From a bacterium (GTDB lineage Bacteria > Bacteroidota > Bacteroidia > Flavobacteriales_D > Crocinitomicaceae): a DNA stretch of 48,396 nucleotides. Shown piece by piece: positions 15,878 to 24,192 of this stretch. The notes under the pieces are model-generated. The model saw nothing but the letters and a program-made list of their open reading frames with translations, was not told the DNA's origin and made no database searches. The stretch spans positions 1 through 48,396 of the forward strand of contig JANSYQ010000025.1 in assembly GCA_024742305.1 (NCBI GenBank). Reading direction: 5' to 3'. Positions within the stretch are counted from its first letter, which is position 1. Every line of letters starts with the position of its first letter. The position numbers and the translations under genes are program-made.

Positions 15878-17017
15878 ATGCTCAAATTTCTGCCCGAATT
15901 TCATGACGACTGGAGCACCTATCTCTTCTTTGGATTTTGTGGGATTGCTTTTTTGCACCTACTTTTCATGTTCTTGGTCTATGCTCGTTTGGCTTTTCAT
16001 CGTTCGTCAAAAGAGCAACTGAGCGATACACTTCCACCTGTTTCTGTAATAATTGCCGCAAGAAACGAATCAGACAATTTGTACAAGCACCTCCCCTTTA
16101 TTCTTGAACAGAAATACCCGGAGTTTGAAGTGATCGTGATCAACCATCAAAGTATGGATGACTCGCAATATATTTTGGATGCATTTTCGCGGCAGTACAA
16201 AAACCTTCGGGTGATCGAAGTTGAGCGTAATAAACATTTGAAATACGGAAAAAAACTACCGCTAACTATAGGAATCCGTGGTGCGAAATACGAACATCTC
16301 TTGTTCACGGATGCGGATTGCAAACCAGCTTCCAATAATTGGATCCGTAGCATGGCGAGTCGATTCAGTGACAAAAAACAAATTGTTCTTGGGTATGGCC
16401 CATATCGCCGCGAAAAAGGGATGCTCAATCGCTTCATTCGCTTCGATACGGTGTGGATCGCGATGAATTACTTCTCTTTTGCGAAAGCGCGCTTACCTTA
16501 TATGGGAATTGGACGAAACATGGCATATACAAAGACAGCCTTCAAGGAAGCGAATGGTTTCAAGTCGCACTATGCGCTGTCCTCAGGGGATGATGATTTA
16601 TTTATTCAGGATGCTGCCAAAAAACGCAACTACACCATCAATATTGATCCGGATTCTTATTGTTACTCGGACGGTGCATCTACTTGGGAAAAGTTGTTTC
16701 GACAGAAATCAAGACACTATACTACCACTGAAAAATATCGGGTTATTAAGAAATGGATGTTAGGAATCTATCCCCTTACCCTGTTAATCTTTACCGCATC
16801 CTTCGTTATTTTGTGCTTTGACCGCAATTTCCTTTGGTTATCACTTGCAGTGTATCTGTTTGTATTTATTTGGAAATGGATCATTTTAGGCAATGCCTTC
16901 AAGAAATTGCGAGCGACCAAATTTATCGCGTGGCTGCCAGTGTTAGATGTTGTTTACGCTATCGTAACACCAATTTTCTACTACACCAGCGATAAGAGCG
17001 ACACAAAAAAATGGTGA
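15878..17017 (+). CDS. Family 2 glycosyltransferase, membrane-bound
   Basis: This 379-residue inner-membrane GT2 enzyme has one N-terminal helix (about 14-37), a GT-A catalytic domain beginning PPVSVIIAARNE (53-64), the metal-binding DAD motif in FTDADCKP (143-150), an acidic SGDDD block (236-240) that probably contains the catalytic base, QKSRHY (276-281) similar to the QxxRW-type acceptor motif of processive GT2 enzymes, and two or three C-terminal helices. It probably transfers a sugar to a lipid or polysaccharide on the cytoplasmic face; the substrate is unknown. Its stop overlaps the sigma-factor gene by 7 bases, making it the first gene of a three-gene operon. Confidence 0.88.
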   Translation: MLKFLPEFHDDWSTYLFFGFCGIAFLHLLFMFLVYARLAFHRSSKEQLSDTLPPVSVIIAARNESDNLYKHLPFILEQKYPEFEVIVINHQSMDDSQYILDAFSRQYKNLRVIEVERNKHLKYGKKLPLTIGIRGAKYEHLLFTDADCKPASNNWIRSMASRFSDKKQIVLGYGPYRREKGMLNRFIRFDTVWIAMNYFSFAKARLPYMGIGRNMAYTKTAFKEANGFKSHYALSSGDDDLFIQDAAKKRNYTINIDPDSYCYSDGASTWEKLFRQKSRHYTTTEKYRVIKKWMLGIYPLTLLIFTASFVILCFDRNFLWLSLAVYLFVFIWKWIILGNAFKKLRATKFIAWLPVLDVVYAIVTPIFYYTSDKSDTKKW

Positions 17018-17616
17018 ATAAAGATCACTTATCGGACAAAGCGCAACAGGACCTAGAGCTTGTAGAACGCGCCATCAACGGAGATCAATCTGCTTACGCG
17101 ACCCTTATGGATCGATATCGTGAATCCATTTATTTCATGATGTTGAAGATGGTGAAGAATACCGATGACGCGGATGACTTAACGATTGAGGCGTTTGGGA
17201 AGGCCTTCAGACGATTGGAACAATATTCACCGAGCTACGCATTCTCAACGTGGCTCTTCAAGATTGCATCCAACAATTGCATTGACTTCATTCGCAAAAA
17301 GCGCATCAAAGTAACTTCAATGGATACAGGCATCCAAACCGGAGATGGCGAGCACATTCAAATTGATGCGAAAAGCAATACCCGCGATCCGGAAGAAACC
17401 ATGGAACACAAACAGAAGGTGGTGATGATGCGCGAAGTGGTTGCCAAATTAAAACCGCGTTATCGCATTCTTGTGGAGAAACGTTATTTCGAAGAATTGA
17501 GCTACGAAGAGATTTCAGAGGAACTCAATTTACCTCTTGGAACCGTGAAAGCACAATTATTTCGAGCCCGTGATTTCCTTGCTAATATGATGGAAAAAAC
17601 CAAAGACACCATCTAA
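17011..17616 (+). CDS. ECF-type RNA polymerase sigma-70 factor
   Basis: This 201-residue sigma factor has region 2 (about 25-95, with YATLMDRYRESIYFMMLKM and the NTDDADDLTIEAFGKAF core-binding pattern, then FSTWLFKIASNNCIDFIRKKR) and region 4 (about 145-195, ending LPLGTVKAQLFRARDFL). It lacks region 3 and so is of ECF type. A 27-residue linker (about 105-132) joins the regions. No anti-sigma factor follows; instead it lies between a glycosyltransferase (7-base overlap) and rsmG (1-base overlap), so its control is not evident from context. Its regulon is unknown. Confidence 0.93.
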   Translation: MVNKDHLSDKAQQDLELVERAINGDQSAYATLMDRYRESIYFMMLKMVKNTDDADDLTIEAFGKAFRRLEQYSPSYAFSTWLFKIASNNCIDFIRKKRIKVTSMDTGIQTGDGEHIQIDAKSNTRDPEETMEHKQKVVMMREVVAKLKPRYRILVEKRYFEELSYEEISEELNLPLGTVKAQLFRARDFLANMMEKTKDTI

Positions 17617-18245
17617 TGGAAGGCATCGAATTGATTCTTCATTATTTCCCAAATCTTACGCCAAAACAACGCTCACAATTTGAGGCTTTGGAAGACTTAT
17701 ATCACGATTGGAACAGCCAAATCAATGTGATTTCTAGAAAGGATACTGATAACTTTTACGAACGACATGTCTTGCATTCTCTAGCCATCGCCAAGGTGAT
17801 GCAGTTCAAGAATGGATCGAAGATTTTGGACATCGGAACGGGCGGAGGATTCCCGGGAATTCCATTGGCAATTTTGTACCCCGAATGCGATTTCCTATTA
17901 GTCGATTCCATCGGTAAGAAAATCAAAGTTGTCAACGAAGTCGCAAAGGCGTTAGAACTAACGAATGTCCGCGGTGTTCATGAGCGTGCTGAGAAAATTA
18001 ACGAACAATTCGACTTTGTTGTGAGTCGTGCAGTTACAGCGATGCCGAAGTTCATAAACTGGACGAAGGGCAAATTTCTAAAAGAGAATAAAAACGACTT
18101 CAAGAACGGAATTTTGTATCTGAAGGGAGGCGATTTATCAGAGGAAATGGCTCCGGTAAAGAAGGCAGTCCAATACTTTGATATTCCTGATTTTTTCAAG
18201 GAGGAGTTTTTCGAGACGAAGAAGGTGGTGTACGTGAGGAATTGA
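17616..18245 (+). CDS. rsmG: 16S rRNA (guanine-527-N7)-methyltransferase RsmG
   Basis: SAM-dependent methyltransferase (formerly GidB) that makes m7G527 in 16S rRNA. It has 209 residues. The Rossmann SAM site KILDIGTGGGFPGIP occupies 69-83, preceded by the family's YERHVLHSLA segment and followed by VVSRAVTAMPKFINW. The start ATG shares one base with the sigma-factor stop (TAATG), giving tight translational coupling. In many bacteria this gene lies near the replication origin; a DnaA-box-like cluster lies 1.3 kb downstream in this window. Confidence 0.95.
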   Translation: MEGIELILHYFPNLTPKQRSQFEALEDLYHDWNSQINVISRKDTDNFYERHVLHSLAIAKVMQFKNGSKILDIGTGGGFPGIPLAILYPECDFLLVDSIGKKIKVVNEVAKALELTNVRGVHERAEKINEQFDFVVSRAVTAMPKFINWTKGKFLKENKNDFKNGILYLKGGDLSEEMAPVKKAVQYFDIPDFFKEEFFETKKVVYVRN

Positions 18246-18272
18246 TTCGGAATTCTGTTATTCAAAAGTTCT

Positions 18273-18288
18273 ATAATTCTAGAATTAT
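18273..18288. promoter_or_regulatory. Perfect 16-base palindrome downstream of rsmG
   Basis: ATAATTCTAGAATTAT is a perfect palindrome in the 165-base gap between rsmG and the next gene. It is AT-rich with no T-run after it, so an operator is more likely than a terminator. It lies about 120 bases before the start at 18411. Confidence 0.3.
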
Positions 18289-18410
18289 TGAAACATACAA
18301 TTGTGCAGTTGTACATTTTACTAAAAATGAAATTAGACAAATGCCTAATTACCAAATGTTAAATCTCTAGGAATAATTCACAGGAAATCGTAATTTCTTT
18401 AGTTAATAAA

Positions 18411-18812
18411 ATGTCAAACCCAATCTTCATTGCTGGCACTCCCGAACGCAAACAGTTCCTAAAAGAACTCAATGCAACAGCAAGGTACACAGGAGAAGTC
18501 TTACACGCCGAAGAGCTGACACCTACACGGGAACGACAACTACGCAAGTACTTCCACAAGACTTACAAAATGCTCCATCGAATTGCCGATTTAGAAAACG
18601 GCATCAACAACAACTCGTTCAAGTACGGTTACGGAGGAAAAGTATTGGTTCGAAAAGTGCTGCTTCAACTGAACGTGATTGAAAAATTACCGCCCATTTC
18701 GAAAAAGAAACAGTATCGTTTACTTCTCCACAAAGAAGAATTGGACCTTGAACTGGTTTCGAGAATTATAGTAGAAGTATACCTCATTAGAAACGAAGTC
18801 GAACCGATTTGA
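18411..18812 (+). CDS. Hypothetical protein, 133 residues
   Basis: I do not recognise the family. It is a small, basic, helix-rich cytoplasmic protein (many Lys, Arg and Leu) without a signal peptide or membrane segment. The central part (about 49-70) reads KTYKMLHRIADLENGINNN, and GYGGKVLVRKVLLQLN follows. The start ATG 18411 is the first in frame and follows an AT-rich leader. A strong terminator hairpin lies 9 bases after the stop. The gene-like codon use, the terminator and the lack of a competing frame support a real gene, but no function can be given. Confidence 0.6.
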   Translation: MSNPIFIAGTPERKQFLKELNATARYTGEVLHAEELTPTRERQLRKYFHKTYKMLHRIADLENGINNNSFKYGYGGKVLVRKVLLQLNVIEKLPPISKKKQYRLLLHKEELDLELVSRIIVEVYLIRNEVEPI

Positions 18813-18821
18813 CAAAAAAAA

Positions 18822-18837
18822 TAGCCCAACCGGGCTA
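18822..18837. terminator. Bidirectional rho-independent terminator
   Basis: TAGCCC-AACC-GGGCTA forms a perfect 6-bp stem with a tetraloop. It has a run of A on its left and CTTT on its right, so it can stop both the 133-residue protein gene (+) and the convergent gene at 18877 (-). Confidence 0.8.
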
Positions 18838-18876
18838 CTTTCAGAATTAGAGAAATTTATACTTGGAGTATTGGAC

Positions 18877-19416
18877 CTAGTCCAGTTTGTACTTGCGGAA
18901 AAATGCATCCCAGTCCCAAATGAAGTTTTCTACTACTTCATCCATACGCTTTAAGAAAAGCGGGTTGGGCGCTTGCATTCGTTTAAAATATTCATCTTGA
19001 TAGTTGTACAACGTGTACTTATCAAAAATCGCTTTCGACATTGCGTAAATCATATTCTTCGAAGGATGATTCAAACGCCACATCAAATTTTTGTAATCTT
19101 TCAAGAGTTGCTTGAACTCTCCTACCTCCATTTCATAAACGCGCGCCAGCTTCTCGTACACGATTACCTCTACACGGTTCGCTTGCTCCGGTTCAAAGGC
19201 GCTTTCCAAAAACGAAAGATTTCCAACAATTACCACAAGCGAGAACTCGTAGCTTTGGCTGGGAGAAACGTTTGGAGACGTCACAAAAGCAGGATCATCG
19301 TTGATGAGCTCAGCAATGACGGGGAATCCCTCATCAATGGTCTTGAACAAACCGTTAATGAAAACATTCGCTAGTTTATCGTCAGATACTTTTTTCCTGA
19401 GAATCGTTCCGAACAT
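18877..19416 (-). CDS. Hypothetical protein, 179 residues
   Basis: I do not recognise the family. It is a soluble, mostly helical acidic/aromatic protein with no signal peptide. The C-terminal 50 residues are rich in Trp, Tyr and Phe (WRLNHPSKNMIYAMSKAIF, and WDWDAFFRKYKLD at the end). The start ATG 19416 (MFGTILRKKVSDDK) is the first in frame. It is divergent from the RND efflux operon across 217 bases that contain DnaA-box-like sites, and convergent with the small 133-residue protein across a shared terminator. The long open frame and codon use support a real gene. Confidence 0.65.
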   Translation of the reverse strand: MFGTILRKKVSDDKLANVFINGLFKTIDEGFPVIAELINDDPAFVTSPNVSPSQSYEFSLVVIVGNLSFLESAFEPEQANRVEVIVYEKLARVYEMEVGEFKQLLKDYKNLMWRLNHPSKNMIYAMSKAIFDKYTLYNYQDEYFKRMQAPNPLFLKRMDEVVENFIWDWDAFFRKYKLD

Positions 19417-19473
19417 GGATTAAGGTTGAATTATACACACAAAGTTAACAAAGGCTTAACCTCGGATTCGGGG

Positions 19474-19517
19474 TGTGAAAAATACGTTATCCACATTTTT
19501 TTCAACAGTTTTCCACA
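19474..19517. promoter_or_regulatory. Cluster of DnaA-box-like sites
   Basis: TTATCCACA (19487-19495) is the exact consensus DnaA box. TTTTCCACA (19509-19517) fits TTWTNCACA in the same orientation, 22 bases (two helical turns) on. TGTGAAAAA (19474-19482) is a weaker match on the other strand. They lie between divergent genes. They could be part of oriC, a DnaA-titration site, or a DnaA-controlled promoter. Confidence 0.4.
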
Positions 19518-19602
19518 TCTCCCTCTGACACTAAGCTAGAACCGCTCATCGAACTTTCTGTCAGGTTCACTCAATTTACTGAACAAATACCCGGGTAAGT
19601 TG

Positions 19603-19610
19603 TACCTTTA
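19603..19610 (+). promoter_or_regulatory. Candidate -7 element for the RND operon
   Basis: TACCTTTA differs from TAnnTTTG only at the last base and lies 24 bases before the ATG of the adaptor gene at 19634. No clear -33 element was confirmed. Confidence 0.3.
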
Positions 19611-19633
19611 CAGGAAATTTCAATCAGTACTGC

Positions 19634-20764
19634 ATGAAGCGTAGTCAAATCATTCTTTTAGGCATTGCCGTAGTTCTTTCAGGGATCATCTACATCCCTA
19701 TCGCGATGAACGCCAAGAAGTATGAAAAGCAAACAAAAGAGGAAAATAAAATTGTAGAGGTTCCTACGACAATAGTGGAGAACCAGCAACATGATATTCC
19801 TATGAGTTCATACGGACAAGTGGCACCCAACACGGAGTTGATGGTGTCTTTTGAAGTGCAAGGAAAACTGGTACAGGGAGATAAACGGCTGAAACCAGGA
19901 GTCTCCTTCCGAAAAGGTCAATTACTTTACAAAATCGACGCTACGGAGACACTACTTTCCATCAAGTCGAGAAAGATGGCGCTCGTTGGCGTTATTAATC
20001 AAAATTTGCCGGATATCGCTCTAGATTTCCCTGGGCAAGTGAAAAAATGGGAAACTTTTGTGGCTGCAATGATTGGCGATGCTACCATTCCTGAACTACC
20101 GACAAAAATGTCGAACAAAGAATTTAGATTTTGGTCCTCGCGAAATGTTCTCACGGAATACTACAGCATTGCCTCGTTGGAAGAGCGCGTGAAGAAGTAC
20201 TATTATTTCGCCCCCTTCTCCGGAACTGTAACAGAAATCTACTCAGAGCCCGGATCCATTGTAAATCCCGGAGTGCAAATCGCAAAAATTGCAAGAACGG
20301 GTGAGTTTGAATTGAAAGTACCGGTTGCGCTGAGCGATTTGGAATACTACAAAAAGCAAAAAACAGCACGCTTTACGAATCCCGAGGGTGACTTGATGGC
20401 AACGGGAAGTATTATTCGCATTTCAGATGTTGTCAATCAACGCACACAATCTGCCGATATCTATTATTCAGTAAAACCAGAAGAAGGAACACAAATTTAC
20501 AACGGTCTGTACCTCAACGTTGAAATCGACTTCATTCCTGAAATGGAGATGATGGCATTACCGCGAAGAGCCGTTACTGATGGAAAAGTCCTCGTCTTGG
20601 AAGGCACCAAACTATCCTACGTTGATGTTTTGCAACAAAATCGGAAACCGGATACCGTATACGTAACCGGACTTCAAAACGGCCAGGTGGTTGTTACCGA
20701 GCAAGTAGGTGCACCAAGCGATGATATCATTTACGAATCTGTTCCAGACACGAAGCAGAAATGA
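19634..20764 (+). CDS. RND efflux periplasmic adaptor (membrane fusion protein)
   Basis: Periplasmic adaptor linking the inner-membrane RND pump to the outer-membrane channel. It has 376 residues with an N-terminal hydrophobic segment (about 7-24) acting as a signal or anchor; there is no lipobox Cys, so it is not a lipoprotein. The lipoyl/barrel-sandwich halves are visible around 58-98 and 195-222 (FAPFSGTVTEIYSEPGS), and a beta-barrel and membrane-proximal domain follow. The hairpin between the lipoyl halves is short. The stop overlaps the pump start by four bases (ATGA), so the three efflux genes form one operon. Substrate class (drug, metal or lipid) cannot be inferred. Confidence 0.92.
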   Translation: MKRSQIILLGIAVVLSGIIYIPIAMNAKKYEKQTKEENKIVEVPTTIVENQQHDIPMSSYGQVAPNTELMVSFEVQGKLVQGDKRLKPGVSFRKGQLLYKIDATETLLSIKSRKMALVGVINQNLPDIALDFPGQVKKWETFVAAMIGDATIPELPTKMSNKEFRFWSSRNVLTEYYSIASLEERVKKYYYFAPFSGTVTEIYSEPGSIVNPGVQIAKIARTGEFELKVPVALSDLEYYKKQKTARFTNPEGDLMATGSIIRISDVVNQRTQSADIYYSVKPEEGTQIYNGLYLNVEIDFIPEMEMMALPRRAVTDGKVLVLEGTKLSYVDVLQQNRKPDTVYVTGLQNGQVVVTEQVGAPSDDIIYESVPDTKQK

Positions 20765-23700
20765 GAAAATTAATTCAGTTTTTCATTGATCGACCGATTT
20801 GGGGTAATGCGTCCATCGTGATTATTATCATGTTCGGACTTTTCAGTTTGTTCACTACCAATCGTTCGTTCTTCCCGGAAGAGGATCCAAAACGGGTGAT
20901 CATCAGTGTAACGTACCCCGGAGCATCACCTTCGGAAATGGAGGAAGGAATCACCATCAAAATTGAACAGGCCATTCGAGGATTCGATGGCGTGGACGAA
21001 ATTCGGTCTTCCTCTCAAGAAAACTTTGCGCAAATCACCGTTATCGCAGAAGACGATGCCGACATGGAACAACTCTTCAACGATATTGATAACGCGGTGA
21101 ACTCCATCAGCTCGTTTCCTGCAGGAACTGAACCTCCAACGATCACAATGCCCAAAGCCTTCGGTATGGGAAGTATTGTGGCGTTTGTAGGAGTTTCGGC
21201 AAAGGATGAAAACGCAGATATCGCCGAATTAATCGATGTTTCCAATGAAGTAGAAACGGCACTCCTGAACACCGAGTCCATTACCGAAATCGAAAAAAGT
21301 GGGTTCCCGGAGAAGGAAATTGTCATTAGCGCAAAAGAGCAAGAACTGATTCGCTACAACGTCTCTCTTAGTGAGATTGCCCAAGCGATACGCACCAAAA
21401 ATATCGATATTACCACGGGAGTTGTTCGAGGAAGTATGGAGGAAATGAACATCCGTTCCAACAATCGCTCGACGGATCCTAAGGACATCGAAGAGATTGT
21501 ACTGCGCACCACGCCGAAAGGAGAACTCATTCATATTGGTGATGTTGCGGATGTTGAAATCACCTACGCCGAGCAATCTCAAACTTCCTTTTTCAATGGA
21601 AACCCTTCCACTTCTTTCCAAGTAAAGAAAACACCGGAACAGGATATTTCGGACATCACGGAAGAGCTTCATAAATTCAAGAAGCAGTTCGAAAAGGAGA
21701 ACCCCGACTACCAATTCAATATTTTCTTTGAATTCAACGGTATGTTGGACGATCGTATTGATCTCCTCACTCGAAATGGAATCATGGGATTGGTACTCGT
21801 TCTCTTATTCTTGGGCTTGTTCCTCAACCTCAAATTATCGGCTTGGGTAGCCTTTGGAATTCCATTCTCATTCCTCGGGATGTTCATTTTCGGTGCCATG
21901 TACGGCATTACCATTAATATGATTTCCTTGTTCGGGATGATTCTCGTTGTCGGAATTCTGGTCGATGATGGAGTGGTAATTGCTGAAAACATCTTCACCC
22001 ATTTCGAAAGAGGGAAAAAGGCGAAAGATGCCGCGTTAGACGGAACGATGGAAGTATTGAAACCTGTTTTCACTTCTGTACTTACAACCATAGTAGCCTT
22101 TTCCATTCTCTTCTTTGTCGAGGGTATGGAACTTATTAAGGAAATGTCTTTCGTGGTAATTGCGTGTCTAGCCTTCTCTCTTTTCGAAGCATTTATTATC
22201 CTTCCGGGACACTTGGGGCATGATAACGTACTTTCTGAAAGTAAAAAAGCGACCTTCTCCTATTTAAAAGGATTCCTCTTTTTGCTTGCTGGCATTGCGG
22301 TTATTTTTCTCGGAACACGCTTGATTCCCGATGAATTCTCATTCGCTGGATTCTTGTTCCCATTTGTGTTGATCATTGTTGGTGCTATCGTTTTCTTGAT
22401 GGGCTTCACGAAGTCTCCTATGGAAAATTTAATTCGCGGTTCAGCGGACAAAGGCATTAAGTTCGTCCGTGATCGTTGGTTTGCCACCACAGTGAAACAT
22501 GTTGTAGGGAAACGAATCAAAGCGTATTACTTCACTTTCTTCATCCCTTTCCTATTTGTGGTAAGCGCCTTGTACTTGTTCGGATCGGGCATCATCAACT
22601 TTACTTTCTTTCCGGATATTCAACCGGATCGCTTCACCATTGAAGCAGCATATACACCGGGAGATAGTGACACGCGAACCAAAGAATTCCAAAAGCGTGC
22701 GACGCAAATTTTGTTGGAAGAAAATCAACGCATCAAAGAAGAAACTGGCGACGATCTACTCTCCTATTACATCAGTACGATTGGTGTATCCGAAAGTATT
22801 GGTCAATTTGGAAATCATACAGGGATGATCAACGTTTTCTTCGACGGAGAAAATTCGAAAACACCTGTGGATACTTTGATCAATCGTGTGAACCGACGTT
22901 TGCGAGAAACACCGCAAGGAAAGTTGGCTCGAAGTCTCTACGTAGGCGGTGAAAAACGCTTCGGAAAACCCATTCAGCTCGGAATTACCTCCTCTAACGA
23001 CAACAATTTATTGAGTGCACGAGATGAGATCAAAGATTCCCTCGCCAATATGGAAGGAGTCATCAATGTAAAAGATGACATGCCGCTCGGAAAGAATGAA
23101 GTGGAGGTGAAATTGCGTCCCGAGGCATCCATTTATGGTTTCTCCGAAGGCGAAGTGTTATCTCAAATTCGTCAGTCTTTCTTTGGCGATGAGGCGCAAC
23201 GCGTAATTGTTGGAAAAGATGAAGTAAAACTGTGGGTTCGCTTCGATAAACAAGATCGAAATTCACTACTAGATCTGAAACGAATGAAGATTCGAAACTT
23301 GCAGGGAACGGAGGTGGAACTTCAGGCCATAGCCGACTTTGAAATGAGTCGTGCGCCGGAAACTTTACGCAGATTGGATGGTCAGCGAATTATCACCATT
23401 GATGCTGAAACTACCGATCCCGATATGGTAGCAAACATTAATGAGGCTATTACGAATGAAGTTCTACCGGGGATATACGGCAAGTACCCATCCATTAAAA
23501 CGGTTCCTCTTGGGCAGGCAAAACGACAAGGAAAAATTGCGGCATCCATGAAAGTAGCTGGATTGATTGGTGTTGTGATCATGTTTATCATCATTACACT
23601 TCATTTTAACAGTCTCAGTAATGCCTTCTTAATTATGTTGGTAATTCCTGCTGGATTGGGTGGAGCAATTATCGGACATGGATTGGTCGGGATTTCAATT

Positions 23701-24192
23701 TCCATTTTCTCGTTCTTTGGAATCATCGCATTGATAGGTGTCTTGGTGAACGACTCCATTGTTTTCTTGGATCGCTACAACGATTTGCTCTTGGAAGGAA
23801 AAGATGTAAAAACTGCGGCGGTGGAGGCTGCAAAATCACGCTTCCGTCCTATTCTTCTCACCTCATTAACGACAGTTGCGGGATTGTTACCCATTATGTC
23901 GGAAACGAGTATGCAGGCGCAATTCCTTATTCCTGTTGCGGTTTCCATTGCTTTTGGCGTACTGTTTGGGACCATTTTCATTTTGGTCTTTTACCCAGCT
24001 GCCATTCTATTTTGGAATGCGGGTAGAATTGGCTTTCAAAATGTAATTCACGGACATTGGAGAATAGTTCCGGCTTCGGTAGAGCCAATTATCCGCAACA
24101 CGAAACGAAAACAGGGCTTAAGCCGAGAACCGGAGTTTTACACAGATGATGATGAAATCAAACAAATTGAAGAAGATGAAGATCCTATTTAG
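20761..24192 (+). CDS. RND family efflux pump (AcrB-like permease)
   Basis: Proton-driven inner-membrane pump, 1143 residues. It shows the RND layout of two repeats: an N-terminal helix (about 12-30), a large periplasmic loop, then helices 2-6 (about 335-480), an extra hydrophobic stretch (about 505-550), and a second repeat beginning near 580-605. The proton-relay pair Asp402-Asp403 in GILVDDGVVIAEN is intact, and the second-repeat counterpart is IALIGVLVNDSIVFLDRYN. It is somewhat longer than AcrB (about 1050), largely because of the central hydrophobic insert and an acidic C-terminal tail. It overlaps the adaptor by 4 bases and the channel gene by up to 47. Confidence 0.95.
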   Translation: MRKLIQFFIDRPIWGNASIVIIIMFGLFSLFTTNRSFFPEEDPKRVIISVTYPGASPSEMEEGITIKIEQAIRGFDGVDEIRSSSQENFAQITVIAEDDADMEQLFNDIDNAVNSISSFPAGTEPPTITMPKAFGMGSIVAFVGVSAKDENADIAELIDVSNEVETALLNTESITEIEKSGFPEKEIVISAKEQELIRYNVSLSEIAQAIRTKNIDITTGVVRGSMEEMNIRSNNRSTDPKDIEEIVLRTTPKGELIHIGDVADVEITYAEQSQTSFFNGNPSTSFQVKKTPEQDISDITEELHKFKKQFEKENPDYQFNIFFEFNGMLDDRIDLLTRNGIMGLVLVLLFLGLFLNLKLSAWVAFGIPFSFLGMFIFGAMYGITINMISLFGMILVVGILVDDGVVIAENIFTHFERGKKAKDAALDGTMEVLKPVFTSVLTTIVAFSILFFVEGMELIKEMSFVVIACLAFSLFEAFIILPGHLGHDNVLSESKKATFSYLKGFLFLLAGIAVIFLGTRLIPDEFSFAGFLFPFVLIIVGAIVFLMGFTKSPMENLIRGSADKGIKFVRDRWFATTVKHVVGKRIKAYYFTFFIPFLFVVSALYLFGSGIINFTFFPDIQPDRFTIEAAYTPGDSDTRTKEFQKRATQILLEENQRIKEETGDDLLSYYISTIGVSESIGQFGNHTGMINVFFDGENSKTPVDTLINRVNRRLRETPQGKLARSLYVGGEKRFGKPIQLGITSSNDNNLLSARDEIKDSLANMEGVINVKDDMPLGKNEVEVKLRPEASIYGFSEGEVLSQIRQSFFGDEAQRVIVGKDEVKLWVRFDKQDRNSLLDLKRMKIRNLQGTEVELQAIADFEMSRAPETLRRLDGQRIITIDAETTDPDMVANINEAITNEVLPGIYGKYPSIKTVPLGQAKRQGKIAASMKVAGLIGVVIMFIIITLHFNSLSNAFLIMLVIPAGLGGAIIGHGLVGISISIFSFFGIIALIGVLVNDSIVFLDRYNDLLLEGKDVKTAAVEAAKSRFRPILLTSLTTVAGLLPIMSETSMQAQFLIPVAVSIAFGVLFGTIFILVFYPAAILFWNAGRIGFQNVIHGHWRIVPASVEPIIRNTKRKQGLSREPEFYTDDDEIKQIEEDEDPI

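Noticed and set aside
15802-15885. 28-codon N-terminal extension of tgt
   Set aside because: It overlaps the divergent glycosyltransferase start and includes the -7 promoter element. ATG 15801 gives the family-standard N-terminus.
21229-21714. 161-codon minus-strand frame inside the RND pump
   Set aside because: Antisense to a conserved periplasmic region; no start context or homology pattern.
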